DNA of 64,000 nucleotides from Firmicutes bacterium HGW-Firmicutes-14 (GCA_002840275.1 PHAB01000014.1:1-64000); one strand, 5' to 3'. Positions 52,436 to 61,558 are shown, counted from the first letter of the stretch. Program-made: numbers and translations. Notes: generated by a model not told the origin, from the sequence alone.

Positions 52436-53995
52436 CTATTCAACAGCCCCGCCGCCTTCAGGCAGGGGTTTTTTTTGCCGGGTATCCCGGATGAGAAAAG
52501 CCAGGGGTACTGTTACAAGGGCAATAAGGGTTGTGACAAACAGGGTATCATTTATGCCTTGAAGAAAAGCGTATTTCTGTACCAGCCCGTAAACAGCCGC
52601 CATGGATGCGCCCCGGTTTTCACCAGGGGACAGGCCATACTGAGTAAACAAGCCATTCATCAGCGTAAACAGCTGGGCGCTGCCCGGGTTAAACCAGTTC
52701 ACCTGCTCCGATATCCTGGTATATGAAACAGACTGCACCTTCTGCAGTATTGTAGTTAACATGGTCAAGCCTACAGAACCGGCAACCTGTCTTAAAACAT
52801 TTGACAAAGCTGACGCCCTGGCCACTAAGGCTATTGGCACGGCGTTCATACCCGCCGTAGTTATCGGCATCATCGACAGTCCCAGCCCTACCCCGCGAAA
52901 GGCAATCAGAATCATGACTACAGCAGAACTGGTTTCTATGGTTATTTTTGATAGTTCATAGGTTGCCAGGGCAAGAATGATAAGACCGGGGATTACTACT
53001 ATTTTGGCCCCGTACTTGTCAAAAAGCCTTCCGCTGATTGGCATCATAATTCCTGTAGCCAATGCTCCGGGAAACATTATTATACCTGTCTGCATAGCAG
53101 AATAACCCTGGAGGTTTTGCAGGAACAGGGGGAGCAGAAAAACACCTCCGAACATGGCTATATTTGTCGCACTGGAAATAAAAATACTCAGGGTAAAGGG
53201 CCATATTTTGAACAACCGTAAATCAAGAAGCGGGTCTTTATGCATAAGTTCGTTTATCACGAACAAAACCAGACTGAACCCCCCCAGCATCAGGAGAAAA
53301 ACATTGGTAAAATCAGACCAGTCAATGGAAGAACCTTCACCCAATACATAGAGAATGCTTCCCAGTCCTACAGATGAGAAGACAAATCCCAGGTAATCAA
53401 ATCCCCTTGAAGGCTTTTTGGGAGACTCCTCCAGGAGAAGTCCGGCCAGGATAACACCTACCACTCCGACCGGTATGTTAACGGTAAAGATCAGGCGCCA
53501 GTTGAGGTGTTCCACGATATAACCGCTAAGAGTAGGACCGATGGCCGGGGCGGCCATGGCAGCAATTCCCCATATTCCCAGCGCCATCCCCCTTTTTTCC
53601 ACTGGGATGACCTGATAAATAATAGCCATACTGATGGGCATTATCATCCCGCCTCCCACGGCCTGGATAATCCGGGCGGCTATCATGGAGTTGTTGCTCC
53701 AGGCAAAGCCGCATAATGCAGATCCCGCGGTAAACAGGGCAAGGGCCCAAATATAAATCTTCTTGGTGCCAAAGGTGTCTCCCAGGTACCCGGTTACGGG
53801 AATTACTGCCCCCATTGTCAGCATATATGCCGTGAGTACCCATTTTATCCGGTCTGTGGAAACACCGAAGACTGTCATCATTTTTGGAATGGCTATATTA
53901 ACTATACTGGTGTCAAGGATAGCCATAAACGTTCCGAAAACCACTACCAGTAACGCCAGCCATTTATACCAGCCGTTTTTATTCTGAGAATTCAT
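52436..53995 (-). CDS. emrB: DHA2-family multidrug efflux permease, EmrB type
   Basis: A 519-residue major facilitator with 14 predicted helices. Motif A-like GYLGDTFGTKKIY, motif D1 AILDTSIVNIAIP and motif C GPTLSGYIVEHLNWRLIFTVNIPVG are clear. It forms a tripartite-like pump with the adaptor encoded 12 bp upstream. Substrates are probably hydrophobic drugs or uncouplers. GGGAGAAG precedes the ATG. Confidence 0.92.
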   Translation of the reverse strand: MNSQNKNGWYKWLALLVVVFGTFMAILDTSIVNIAIPKMMTVFGVSTDRIKWVLTAYMLTMGAVIPVTGYLGDTFGTKKIYIWALALFTAGSALCGFAWSNNSMIAARIIQAVGGGMIMPISMAIIYQVIPVEKRGMALGIWGIAAMAAPAIGPTLSGYIVEHLNWRLIFTVNIPVGVVGVILAGLLLEESPKKPSRGFDYLGFVFSSVGLGSILYVLGEGSSIDWSDFTNVFLLMLGGFSLVLFVINELMHKDPLLDLRLFKIWPFTLSIFISSATNIAMFGGVFLLPLFLQNLQGYSAMQTGIIMFPGALATGIMMPISGRLFDKYGAKIVVIPGLIILALATYELSKITIETSSAVVMILIAFRGVGLGLSMMPITTAGMNAVPIALVARASALSNVLRQVAGSVGLTMLTTILQKVQSVSYTRISEQVNWFNPGSAQLFTLMNGLFTQYGLSPGENRGASMAAVYGLVQKYAFLQGINDTLFVTTLIALVTVPLAFLIRDTRQKKPLPEGGGAVE

Positions 53996-54007
53996 AACTT
54001 CTCCCTA

Positions 54008-54658
54008 TTACCTTATATGGATTTTGACTACCGCATTTGTCCCGGGAAGCAGTTTCAAATCCGTGCTGCCAAGTTCAATTTTAACCGGTACCTTTTGCAC
54101 AACTTTGGTAAAATTGCCGCCGGTAGATACGGGAAGAATGGAAAAAGCCGAACCCGCCGCCTGGCCGATTGAACTTACAGCACCCGAAAACTCCCTGTCC
54201 CCATATTGGTCAATAGTCACATCAACCTTTTGGCCCACTTTGACCCTTTCAAGTTTTGTCTCTTCTATATTCGCACTGATATATAGTTTATCGGGGTCTG
54301 CAATCATTGCCAGAATCTGTCCGGGAACAATCACCTCACCTACTGCCCCCTGTTTTTTCAGGATTACCCCTTTAATAGGGGACCTAATAATTGCCATTTC
54401 CAGGCTTGAATCAGGAAGGCTGAGCATCTCCTGCCGGCCGATGATCTGTCCTTTTTTAACATTCTGTCCCTCTTCAATATTTAACTCCACCAGCTTTCCG
54501 GCAATCTGCGGGCTGACCCGGACTATATCACCGGTAACCCGGGCATCCTCAGTAGAAACATAGTACCTGTTCTGATACCAGTAATAAAACCCTACACCCG
54601 CCATTGTCAGGACCATTAAAATCAATACGGCTATAATTATTTTCCTGCTGCCACCCAT
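54008..54658 (-). CDS. emrA: HlyD/EmrA-like efflux adaptor
   Basis: A 216-residue membrane-fusion-type protein: one N-terminal helix (IIIAVLILMVLTMAGVGFYYWYQ), a lipoyl half (VSTEDARVTGDIVRVSPQIAGKLVELNIEEGQNVKKGQIIGRQE), and a beta-barrel (VKVGQKVDVTIDQYGDREFSGAVSSIGQAAGSAFSI). The long alpha-hairpin of Gram-negative EmrA is missing, as usual without an outer membrane. First gene of the efflux operon. Confidence 0.9.
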   Translation of the reverse strand: MGGSRKIIIAVLILMVLTMAGVGFYYWYQNRYYVSTEDARVTGDIVRVSPQIAGKLVELNIEEGQNVKKGQIIGRQEMLSLPDSSLEMAIIRSPIKGVILKKQGAVGEVIVPGQILAMIADPDKLYISANIEETKLERVKVGQKVDVTIDQYGDREFSGAVSSIGQAAGSAFSILPVSTGGNFTKVVQKVPVKIELGSTDLKLLPGTNAVVKIHIR

Positions 54659-54983
54659 TATTAAATACCTCTCTCCTCACGGTTTGTTATCTACAATTAT
54701 TATGCATTTCGTTCCCATGCGAATGAATATATTTTATCATAATATAGAGTGATTTCAAAGGCTGTCTGAAAAAAAAGGGAAAGATAAATATATCCTCCAT
54801 AATTCCTTCTTTCCTATTATACTAAGAATCATTTCTTAGACTGATTTGATAATTCCCCATACAATACAAAATGCACACTGGAATTATTTGAATATTAAAA
54901 CATTGTTGTGACAGAAGGAACTAGCACATTTCTGCAGAATAGTTATGTGAATACTAAACTTTAACGTTTGAGGAGGTACAAAA
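54659..54983. other. Divergent regulatory gap between emrA and the rhodanese gene
   Basis: No gene seen. The emrA side holds TTCGCATGGGAACGAA (minus strand, 54706-54721 region), a possible MarR operator with TTCG/CGAA ends. Further right is CTAAGAATCATTTCTTAG (54822-54839), an inverted repeat of unknown role. A promoter for the rhodanese gene could not be fixed. Confidence 0.4.
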
Positions 54984-56027
54984 ATGCTAAGGAAAAAATC
55001 ATGGTTATCAGTGGTGGCACTTCTCATTGCCCTAAGCCTGGTATTTACCCTTGCAGGGTGTGGCGGAGGCAGTGATACTGCCAAGGAACCGGCTGAAGAC
55101 CAGGCGCCGGCTGCAGATCAACAGGTACAAGTTAATGAATCAGCATTAGTTATTGAAGCTTCTGCGAGTTACCTCGGCTCTGGCAAAGGCCCGACCATTT
55201 CCGCCCAGGAAGTCTATGAAAATGCAGTTGTAGGCAAAGACGACAGCTACCAGATAGTAAGTATCCGTAAACCTGAGGATTATGCAAAAGGCCATGTGGC
55301 AGGCGCCATCAACATCCCTTATGGCGAAATTTACAAAGCAGAAAACCTGGCCAAACTTGACAAGAGCAAAAAGATTGTCGTAATCTGCTATACCGGACAT
55401 ACCGCAAGCCAGGTAACCAGATTGCTTAACCAACTCGGTTATGATGCCTATGCCATGAAGTTCGGTATGATGGGCTGGACATCTGACGAGAATGTACTGA
55501 ACACGAAGCCGTTTACCAAAGCCCCTGATTATGAGTTGGAGACAACTGTAAATGAAGCCCAGGCTGTCTTTGACCTGCCTGAAATAAGCACAGGCAAAGA
55601 AGCGGCAGAGGACATTATCCTTGCCCAGACTGAAGCATACCTCACCTCCGGCAATGGCCCAACTATTCCTGCCCAGGAAGTATATGAAAAAGCAGTTGTG
55701 GCAAAAGATCCGAGCTATCAAATTCTCAGCATCCGCAAGCCTGAAGACTATGCCAAAGGCCATGTCCCGGGCGCAATCAATATTCCTTACAGTGATACTG
55801 CCAATGAAGAAAACCTGAAGAAACTTGATCCCTCGAAGAAGATTGTTGTAGTATGCTATACCGGTCATACAGCAAGCCAGACTACAATATTCCTAAACCA
55901 GCTGGGCTATGATGCATATGCCATGAAGTTTGGTATGATGGGCTGGACATCTGATGAAAATGCACTGGCCACGACGCCGTTTGCCAAGGCCGCCGATTAT
56001 CCGACAGTTGCAGGGGAAAATCCCTAA
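54984..56027 (+). CDS. Double-rhodanese lipoprotein
   Basis: A 347-residue exported lipoprotein (lipobox LAGC, Cys26) with two tandem rhodanese domains, about residues 55-180 and 213-337. Both carry the active-site loop CYTGHTAS (Cys135 and Cys291), the substrate loop IRKPEDYAKGHV(A/P)GAINIPY, and the end AYAMKFGMMGWTSDEN. The copies are nearly identical, so the duplication is recent or kept alike. Such proteins transfer sulfane sulfur outside the membrane. GAGGAGG precedes the ATG. Monocistronic with its own terminator. Confidence 0.92.
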   Translation: MLRKKSWLSVVALLIALSLVFTLAGCGGGSDTAKEPAEDQAPAADQQVQVNESALVIEASASYLGSGKGPTISAQEVYENAVVGKDDSYQIVSIRKPEDYAKGHVAGAINIPYGEIYKAENLAKLDKSKKIVVICYTGHTASQVTRLLNQLGYDAYAMKFGMMGWTSDENVLNTKPFTKAPDYELETTVNEAQAVFDLPEISTGKEAAEDIILAQTEAYLTSGNGPTIPAQEVYEKAVVAKDPSYQILSIRKPEDYAKGHVPGAINIPYSDTANEENLKKLDPSKKIVVVCYTGHTASQTTIFLNQLGYDAYAMKFGMMGWTSDENALATTPFAKAADYPTVAGENP

Positions 56028-56043
56028 ACCGGGCGCACTACGA

Positions 56044-56080
56044 AAAAAGGGAAGTGTCATCAGGCACTTCCCTTTTTATT
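56044..56080. terminator. Bidirectional terminator
   Basis: GGGAAGTG and CACTTCCC pair around TCATCAGG, with AAAAAA before and TTTTTATTTT after. It serves the converging rhodanese and mutT genes. Confidence 0.88.
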
Positions 56081-56087
56081 TTACTTA

Positions 56088-56498
56088 TTAAATTAATTCC
56101 CGGTGTTCCCCGGCTTCTCCCCGAAGTTTTTCAACCACCGGAATATCTGCAGGAGCAAATTCATAACCGGCCATTTCAGCGGGAGTAACCCAGCGATAAT
56201 CGTGGCAATCACGGGTTTCAGGCTCCCCTTGGGTAAGATCACACTTATAACAAAGTAAAATGATGTGTCTGGCATCGTAGTTATGTGATACCACCTGGCA
56301 GATATCAGTTACCTCAACTGTCACCCCAAGTTCTTCCTTTATTTCCCTTCTCAGGCAGTCTTCGGGGTGTTCCCCTTGTTCTACCTTCCCCCCGGGGAAT
56401 TCCCACTTCATTTCCTGGTGGGAACCTTTTTTTCTCTGGGCAATCAGGAACCGATCCCCTTTTCTGATCACAGCAGCAGTCACAACTATAGTTTCCAT
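56088..56498 (-). CDS. mutT: MutT-type (8-oxo)-dGTP diphosphatase
   Basis: A 136-residue Nudix hydrolase with the box GGKVEQGEHPEDCLRREIKEELGV preceded by EMKWEFP, the MutT arrangement, so it sanitises oxidised nucleotides or a related pool. ATG at 56498 follows GGAAGGGG by 7 nt. It lies 31 bp after the HD-GYP gene and may be co-transcribed with it. Confidence 0.9.
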   Translation of the reverse strand: METIVVTAAVIRKGDRFLIAQRKKGSHQEMKWEFPGGKVEQGEHPEDCLRREIKEELGVTVEVTDICQVVSHNYDARHIILLCYKCDLTQGEPETRDCHDYRWVTPAEMAGYEFAPADIPVVEKLRGEAGEHRELI

Positions 56499-56529
56499 CT
56501 GCAAACCCCTTCCGTCCGGGCAGCATCAA

Positions 56530-57657
56530 TTAACCGGCCTTCTCCTGCCTATTATATACTTCCCTGAGGACGGCTGCAACTCTGTCGTCATCTTCCACCG
56601 GTTTCACGATATGGAGGTCCGGTTTGTTTATCAGTTCCACTTCCCATGCTGATTCGTAATCCAAGGCCCGCCCGGTCCGGTCTGTCAAAACACGGACCAT
56701 GGGATTCTCCGGGTCCTGGCGGAAGTTGGCCACCACCAGGCCTACCTCCCCGGAATTCAGCTGGACCAATGACCCGGTGGGATGGATAGCAATATTCTTT
56801 AAGAGCAGTTCCGCCATGTTGAGATCGATTTTCTGCCCGGCTTCCTCCCTGATTATTTTTATTGCTTCACTATAAGCATATGACTTGCGGTGTTTCCGCT
56901 CACTGGTCAGGGCATCAAATAAATCAGCCACGGCAACTATTCTGGCAAATTCACAAATCTCGTCCCTCTTCAGCAAACGGGGATAACCCGATCCGTCGAT
57001 TTTTTCATGGTGCTGAAAGGAGACATGGGCTGAGAGGAGGTTTACATCCTTTTGTTCCCTTAGCAGATTAAAACCTGTTATACTGTGCTGCTTAACCTGT
57101 TCAAACTCTGAGGCAGAAAGCTTACCGGGTCTTTCCAGTACTTCCCTGTTCACAAACACCATGCCTATATCGTGCAGGACAGCCCCTATTCCCAGGTCCC
57201 GCAGCTGTATCTCGTTATACTCAAGTAGCATTCCTATCCTGATGGCCAGGATACAGACATTCACACAATGGCCGTGGAGGTAATTGTCATATGAACGGAT
57301 ATCAGGTAATTCAAACAACAAATTCCTGTTTTGAATAATTTCATCAACAAACGTGTTAACCATAGATTTAATTGCCTTGGTATCTAACTTCTTAATCTTC
57401 CTGGTCTCATCAAAAATATTCCTGAGGGCAATAGTGCTGTCAATCCTGGATCTGTCGGATACTATGTCATTAAAAGCCAAACCTTCACAATAGTTTTCCT
57501 GCACCAGGACAGCAGTATAGCCCAGAGCCTGAAGCCTCCTTATAAATGTCTCATTCAGTTCTGACCCGGTGGACAGGAGGACATGCCCATTAGGTGAAAA
57601 TATTGTTTTACCAAGAATCATTCCGGGTTGTAGTTTGTTAATTAATACCTTTCGCAA
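56530..57657 (-). CDS. HD-GYP domain protein, probable c-di-GMP phosphodiesterase
   Basis: A 375-residue protein. Residues 1-60 are a DUF3391-like N-terminal domain (MRKVLINKLQPGMILGKTIF), and residues 130-300 are HD-GYP: VLHDIGMVFVNREVL, KQHSITGFNLLR and HHEKIDGSGYPRLL, with all metal ligands and the GYP residues. The C-terminus has a small beta domain (LVQLNSGEVGLVVANF). The TTG at 57657 is chosen because GGGGGTGA is 5-6 nt upstream. A c-di-GMP riboswitch precedes it, so the ligand controls its own breakdown. Confidence 0.92.
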   Translation of the reverse strand: MRKVLINKLQPGMILGKTIFSPNGHVLLSTGSELNETFIRRLQALGYTAVLVQENYCEGLAFNDIVSDRSRIDSTIALRNIFDETRKIKKLDTKAIKSMVNTFVDEIIQNRNLLFELPDIRSYDNYLHGHCVNVCILAIRIGMLLEYNEIQLRDLGIGAVLHDIGMVFVNREVLERPGKLSASEFEQVKQHSITGFNLLREQKDVNLLSAHVSFQHHEKIDGSGYPRLLKRDEICEFARIVAVADLFDALTSERKHRKSYAYSEAIKIIREEAGQKIDLNMAELLLKNIAIHPTGSLVQLNSGEVGLVVANFRQDPENPMVRVLTDRTGRALDYESAWEVELINKPDLHIVKPVEDDDRVAAVLREVYNRQEKAG

Positions 57658-57672
57658 ATTGCTCACCCCCTA

Positions 57673-57704
57673 TAATAAAAACCCGCCTGCCATAAGCAGA
57701 CGGG
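57673..57704 (-). terminator. Terminator of the c-di-GMP riboswitch
   Basis: On the minus strand CCCGTCTGC and GCAGGCGGG pair around TTATG and are followed by TTTTTATTA, 7 bp before the HD-GYP gene's upstream region. Confidence 0.8.
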
Positions 57705-57716
57705 ACCAATATGTTC

Positions 57717-57795
57717 CGGCAGCCTGGCAATCATGGCACTTGCTTTAGACCCATGGCTTTGCGCCCCTGTCTTTCGGCAGGTTTGCCTTTATCGA
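57717..57795 (-). promoter_or_regulatory. Cyclic di-GMP-I (GEMM) riboswitch
   Basis: The minus strand reads AAAGGCAAACC, TGCCGAAAGACAGGGGCGCA, AAGCCATGGGTCTAAAG and ATGATTGCCAGGCTGCC. This is the GEMM-I order, with the GNRA tetraloop, the tetraloop receptor and the conserved ligand-binding G/C positions. It is followed by a terminator and the HD-GYP gene. Confidence 0.93.
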
Positions 57796-57902
57796 TTATA
57801 ATGATTTTAGAAAATCATTTCATAAACAATAGTAATTCGGTCACTATATATTATTACGATTGTATGGAAATTTTTTAAGGGGTACCTCTAATAATTGTCG
57901 TA

Positions 57903-58091
57903 TTACTCGTCGAAAAACCTCATAAATACATGGCTGTTATATTTCTTCATATACTCGACAATCAAGCAGTCCAGTTCACAGCTCTTGTTGTAGACATCCG
58001 GATCATGGATGCCTTTCTTTTTAACCAGGTTATACATCTCTCTTTGCTTTTGCTTAATCTTTTTCGTGATGTCCCGACGTGTTTCCCACAT
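57903..58091 (-). CDS. Spo0E-family aspartyl-phosphate phosphatase
   Basis: A 62-residue protein, two helices, with the Spo0E signature SCELDCLIVEYMKKY at residues 36-50. The family dephosphorylates Spo0A~P and delays sporulation. GGGAGGAGG precedes the ATG. It is monocistronic, between the c-di-GMP riboswitch and the FtsA-like gene. Confidence 0.88.
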   Translation of the reverse strand: MWETRRDITKKIKQKQREMYNLVKKKGIHDPDVYNKSCELDCLIVEYMKKYNSHVFMRFFDE

Positions 58092-58257
58092 TTTAATCCT
58101 CCTCCCACAGATTATTGTGGTTAGGGACCTGGTTCACACCGACCTGCTATTTTTGTGGTTTCTTCTAGGAATAATGGCAATTATCCTTCAGAGAAAATGT
58201 CGAATAACGTCGGGTTGGTAAAATTTTTTAGTTATGTTAAAAACACGTAATATTCTG

Positions 58258-60354
58258 TCAGCTCCCGTTCTTCCATTCGAGAGAAACCCTGTCCCCATCC
58301 TTCAGGGGAGTGGTGAATTCGGCGGGAATACCGTTGACTGTCAATTCCAGCCTCATCCCCCCTTCCGGAGGACGCAACGGATAGTTCGTCCTGGTCAGGA
58401 CATCGGTAAGGATCACGTCATTCCTGGGAATTTCCACCCTGGTATCATTAACATATACAACCGTAACAGAATCCTGTCCTTCATGAGCGCCTTCAGCTTC
58501 GTTAAAAAAACTGTCAGATTCAAGATTACTGCTAACCGGACCTGTTTCAGTTCCAACGGCAGATTCCATTAAGATTTCACCGCTTTCTCCGGTATCCAGG
58601 GAAACATCGGCAGCCTTTTCTACAACAATATCATCACCGTCACCAATCTCAAACATCTGGTCAACAAGCCGCTCATTAACATAAATCAGGCTGTCTGCGG
58701 CTTCACTGTAGCCTGCAATTTCCATAACTTCTGCAGCCGTCCTGGGCAGATAATACAGCACCCGGGCGTTATCGATAAGTTCCTCGTAATATGTAACCGG
58801 TTTGTCATTAAGGGTGATTACAGGGTTAATCGTAAAAGGTTCTTCATTTATACTGATATTGATTGGCAAAATATCTGGAACCACGTCATATATGTATCCC
58901 TTTGCATTCTCACCGTCAAGGGCCTCGACAAATTCAATAACATCATTGTGCTTTACCGGAGCGTCAATGGTGACATTATGACCATTAAGCTTTATAACCG
59001 CCGGTTTGCCCCTGCCACCCCTAATTATCTTTAGTTCCCCGTTGACTGTAACAGTCAGGGCAAGTCCCAGTCTGGGCTGGGTTTTACGCATACTGATACC
59101 TGCGGCCAGCAGGGCATCGGCCACTGTTCCCCGGTTTACCTCAAGAAGCCTGACCTGGCGGTTATTTACCATCACACGGGCAAACCCAAGTCCCTTATGC
59201 TCATATGCCGTAACAGCTATACCTATTGGCGTAACAGCCTCCGGCCCTCCCAAGTCCTGAGCCCCGAATACTTCTGTGATAGCTTCCCTTCCCCTGATGG
59301 CGACACGCTGTTTAGACAGGCCCAGATTTTCAGCCAGCATTTCCTTAAGCAGGGGGGTAAGGCTCCCCCCCCCTATACATATCGCTGCCTGGGGAGTTTT
59401 GCCGTTCAGCTCTATAATCCTTTCGGCAATCTGCCTGGTAAGATTTTGCACCGATTCAGACACTGCATCAAGCAGTTCCTGCCGGGAAATATTATGCTCC
59501 AATCCCAGGACATCGGTAAACTTAATGTCCTCGTCCCTGCTGATGGACCGCTTGATGGCTTCTGCCCGGTTAAAATCCAGCAGGTATTCCTGGGATATCC
59601 TTTCGGTAATCTCATCACCGGCAACCGGAACCATTCCATATCCCGTAATGGCGCCTCCATCTGTAATGGCAATATCAGAGGTTCCTGCCCCTATGTCTAT
59701 CAGGGCAATATTCAGCTGCCTCATACTGGGGGGAACTACAACAGCGCTGGCGGCAATGGGTTCAAGGGTTAGGCTGGTCATTTCCAGGCCGACCTTCTGC
59801 AGAGCTGCCTGGAGAGAATCAACAACCACCCTGGGCAGGAAAGTGGCAATAACTTCAACACTCATGTTCTTTCCCTTTTGGCTGTAAAGATTGCCAATCT
59901 TGAAACCGTCCAGTTCATAGTAAACCACACTGTAACCCACACAATGATAGCTGACAGACTTGTCTTCTTCCTTCTGAGCATCAGCCCTCAGCCGGGACTG
60001 GGCTTCCTGGACCGCCTGCAGTTCCAGCCGGAGTATATCGTCCCGGTGTATTTCCTTATATTCGGCAATATCTGTGTTTACCTTTACCCGGACTGTTTTC
60101 AGGGCCCGGCCTGCCGCAGCCACCGCTACCCGGTCCAGAGTCCGGCCCAGTTTCGTCTCAATCTTTTCCTTGCAGGATTTGATGGCTTTGGCTACCTGTT
60201 CAATATCATGAATTTGCCCGTCTATCATTGCCCGGTTCTGATGTTCTAAATGCTCATAAGCAATAATTTCCAAGCCCTTCTGAGTTTCCTGGATAACAAC
60301 ACCGACCACGGACCTTGTTCCAATATCCAGGGCAAAAATAAATTCCTCTGACAT
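58258..60354 (-). CDS. FtsA/PilM-like actin-fold ATPase with C-terminal beta-grasp repeats
   Basis: A 698-residue protein. Residues 1-370 are an FtsA/PilM actin-like ATPase (FALDIGTRSVVGVVI; IALIDIGAGTSDIAITDGG; AICIGGGSLTPLLKEML). The remaining 330 residues hold repeated short modules with the form 'VMVNNRQVRLLEVNRGTVADALLAAGI', 'IKLNGHNVTIDAPVKHNDVIEF', 'VYVNDTRVEIPRNDVILTDVL' and 'LTVNGIPAEFTTPLKDGDRVSL', which look like beta-grasp/ThiS-like folds. The ATG at 60354 is about 10 nt after AAGGAGGGG. Ordinary FtsA is about 420 residues. Role in division or surface assembly is a guess. Confidence 0.8.
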   Translation of the reverse strand: MSEEFIFALDIGTRSVVGVVIQETQKGLEIIAYEHLEHQNRAMIDGQIHDIEQVAKAIKSCKEKIETKLGRTLDRVAVAAAGRALKTVRVKVNTDIAEYKEIHRDDILRLELQAVQEAQSRLRADAQKEEDKSVSYHCVGYSVVYYELDGFKIGNLYSQKGKNMSVEVIATFLPRVVVDSLQAALQKVGLEMTSLTLEPIAASAVVVPPSMRQLNIALIDIGAGTSDIAITDGGAITGYGMVPVAGDEITERISQEYLLDFNRAEAIKRSISRDEDIKFTDVLGLEHNISRQELLDAVSESVQNLTRQIAERIIELNGKTPQAAICIGGGSLTPLLKEMLAENLGLSKQRVAIRGREAITEVFGAQDLGGPEAVTPIGIAVTAYEHKGLGFARVMVNNRQVRLLEVNRGTVADALLAAGISMRKTQPRLGLALTVTVNGELKIIRGGRGKPAVIKLNGHNVTIDAPVKHNDVIEFVEALDGENAKGYIYDVVPDILPINISINEEPFTINPVITLNDKPVTYYEELIDNARVLYYLPRTAAEVMEIAGYSEAADSLIYVNERLVDQMFEIGDGDDIVVEKAADVSLDTGESGEILMESAVGTETGPVSSNLESDSFFNEAEGAHEGQDSVTVVYVNDTRVEIPRNDVILTDVLTRTNYPLRPPEGGMRLELTVNGIPAEFTTPLKDGDRVSLEWKNGS

Positions 60355-60403
60355 AATCCACAAACCCCTCCTTCACTAGGGCTGTTGATATACTTAAAAA
60401 AAT

Positions 60404-61180
60404 CTACTCGCCTCTCTTATAAAAAAATGATGATATTAGATTATATCCGATTTCCCGGGCCTGGAAAATCTGCTCGGTACTGCCGGTGAATAAAACTCCG
60501 CCTGGTTTGAGGGCTGAATAAAACTTCCGGTACAATTCAGCTTTACTTTCTTCAGTGAAATATATAACCACATTCCGGCATAAAATCAAGTCAAAGTACC
60601 GGTCAAAGGCATCCCTGAGTAAATTGTGCTTCATAAACCTGACTTTGTTTTTAATCTCATCAGACAGTCTGAAAGAGTTTCCTTCCTTGGTAAAGTATTT
60701 GACAAGATAGGCCCTGGGGAGATTTGCCACCGCTTTGTCACTGTATAGACCTGTTTTAGCCCTGTTTATAACCTCATTGTCAACATCAGTGGCCAGCAGG
60801 GAAAAGTGGACATTGGGAAACCGGTTCAATGCCACCATTGCCAGGGTATAGGGTTCTTCCCCCGTGGAACACCCGGCGCTCCATATCTTCAGAGAACCTG
60901 ACCTTCCTATCAGTTCCGGCAGGATTTTTTCCTGCAGTATTTCCCACTGAGCAGGGTTCCGGTAAAATTCCGATACATTAATGGTCAAGGTATCAAGAAA
61001 TTTTCGCCAGTGCTGTATTTCCTTTTCCAGCAGATTCAGATAGGTCTTATAGTCATCGATTTTGAGGCTTCTCATCAGGCTGTTTATACGCCTCTCCATC
61101 TGAGGTCGTTTGTATCCGGTCAAATCCAACCCTTTCGCTCTCCGCAAATCATTCAGAAATAGTTCATAAGCATCCGGCAT
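60404..61180 (-). CDS. CheR-type protein-glutamate methyltransferase
   Basis: A 258-residue SAM-dependent enzyme: N-terminal helical domain (YELFLNDLRRAKGLDLTGYKRPQMERRINSLM), SAM site WSAGCSTGEEPYTLAM, and ILCRNVVIYF. It methylates glutamates of chemoreceptors or related signalling proteins. No chemotaxis gene is adjacent, so it may be an orphan CheR. ATG at 61180 follows GAGG; a TTG at 61225 would overlap the preceding gene. Confidence 0.9.
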   Translation of the reverse strand: MPDAYELFLNDLRRAKGLDLTGYKRPQMERRINSLMRSLKIDDYKTYLNLLEKEIQHWRKFLDTLTINVSEFYRNPAQWEILQEKILPELIGRSGSLKIWSAGCSTGEEPYTLAMVALNRFPNVHFSLLATDVDNEVINRAKTGLYSDKAVANLPRAYLVKYFTKEGNSFRLSDEIKNKVRFMKHNLLRDAFDRYFDLILCRNVVIYFTEESKAELYRKFYSALKPGGVLFTGSTEQIFQAREIGYNLISSFFYKRGE

Positions 61181-61217
61181 CTCGTATACCTCTTCTTTAA
61201 TAATGTTTATAATTTTG

Positions 61218-61481
61218 TTATTCAACCGGCTTTACTTTTCTGGCACGATGGCACTGATTGCAGAAATTTTCCCTGGTGTGATTAAATTCTTTGTTATGAC
61301 AATCCAGGCAGAACTCATCCAACTGCCCGGCATGCTGCTGTGCTACCTCAGCATGTTTCTTCTCCCACTCTTTGGGGTCCCCGTGCCGTGACCTGTTTGT
61401 GGCAGCCAAGACAATTACTGCAATAAAGGCAATAACCAAGACAACCGTGATAATATTCTTACGGTTTAACAAGTTCTCCAC
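61218..61481 (-). CDS. Small membrane-anchored diheme c-type protein
   Basis: An 87-residue protein with one N-terminal helix (IITVVLVIAFIAVIVLAA), a charged linker and two CxxCH heme motifs, CLDCH and CNQCH, 19 residues apart, with extra His residues that could be distal ligands. The heme domain would face outside. It is too small for known NapC/NrfH. It lies between hemL and cheR, near heme synthesis genes, and probably shuttles electrons to an outer partner. Confidence 0.8.
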   Translation of the reverse strand: MENLLNRKNIITVVLVIAFIAVIVLAATNRSRHGDPKEWEKKHAEVAQQHAGQLDEFCLDCHNKEFNHTRENFCNQCHRARKVKPVE

Positions 61482-61558
61482 CTCTTAACTTAATCATATA
61501 TTCGACAATAAACAACAATTTTCCTTTATTTGCTATAAGAAATTTTACCAATTGGGTT

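Noticed and set aside
55146-55868. A 240-codon minus-strand frame opposite the rhodanese gene
   Set aside because: It mirrors the tandem rhodanese repeat (its own internal repeat follows from that) and lacks start signals.
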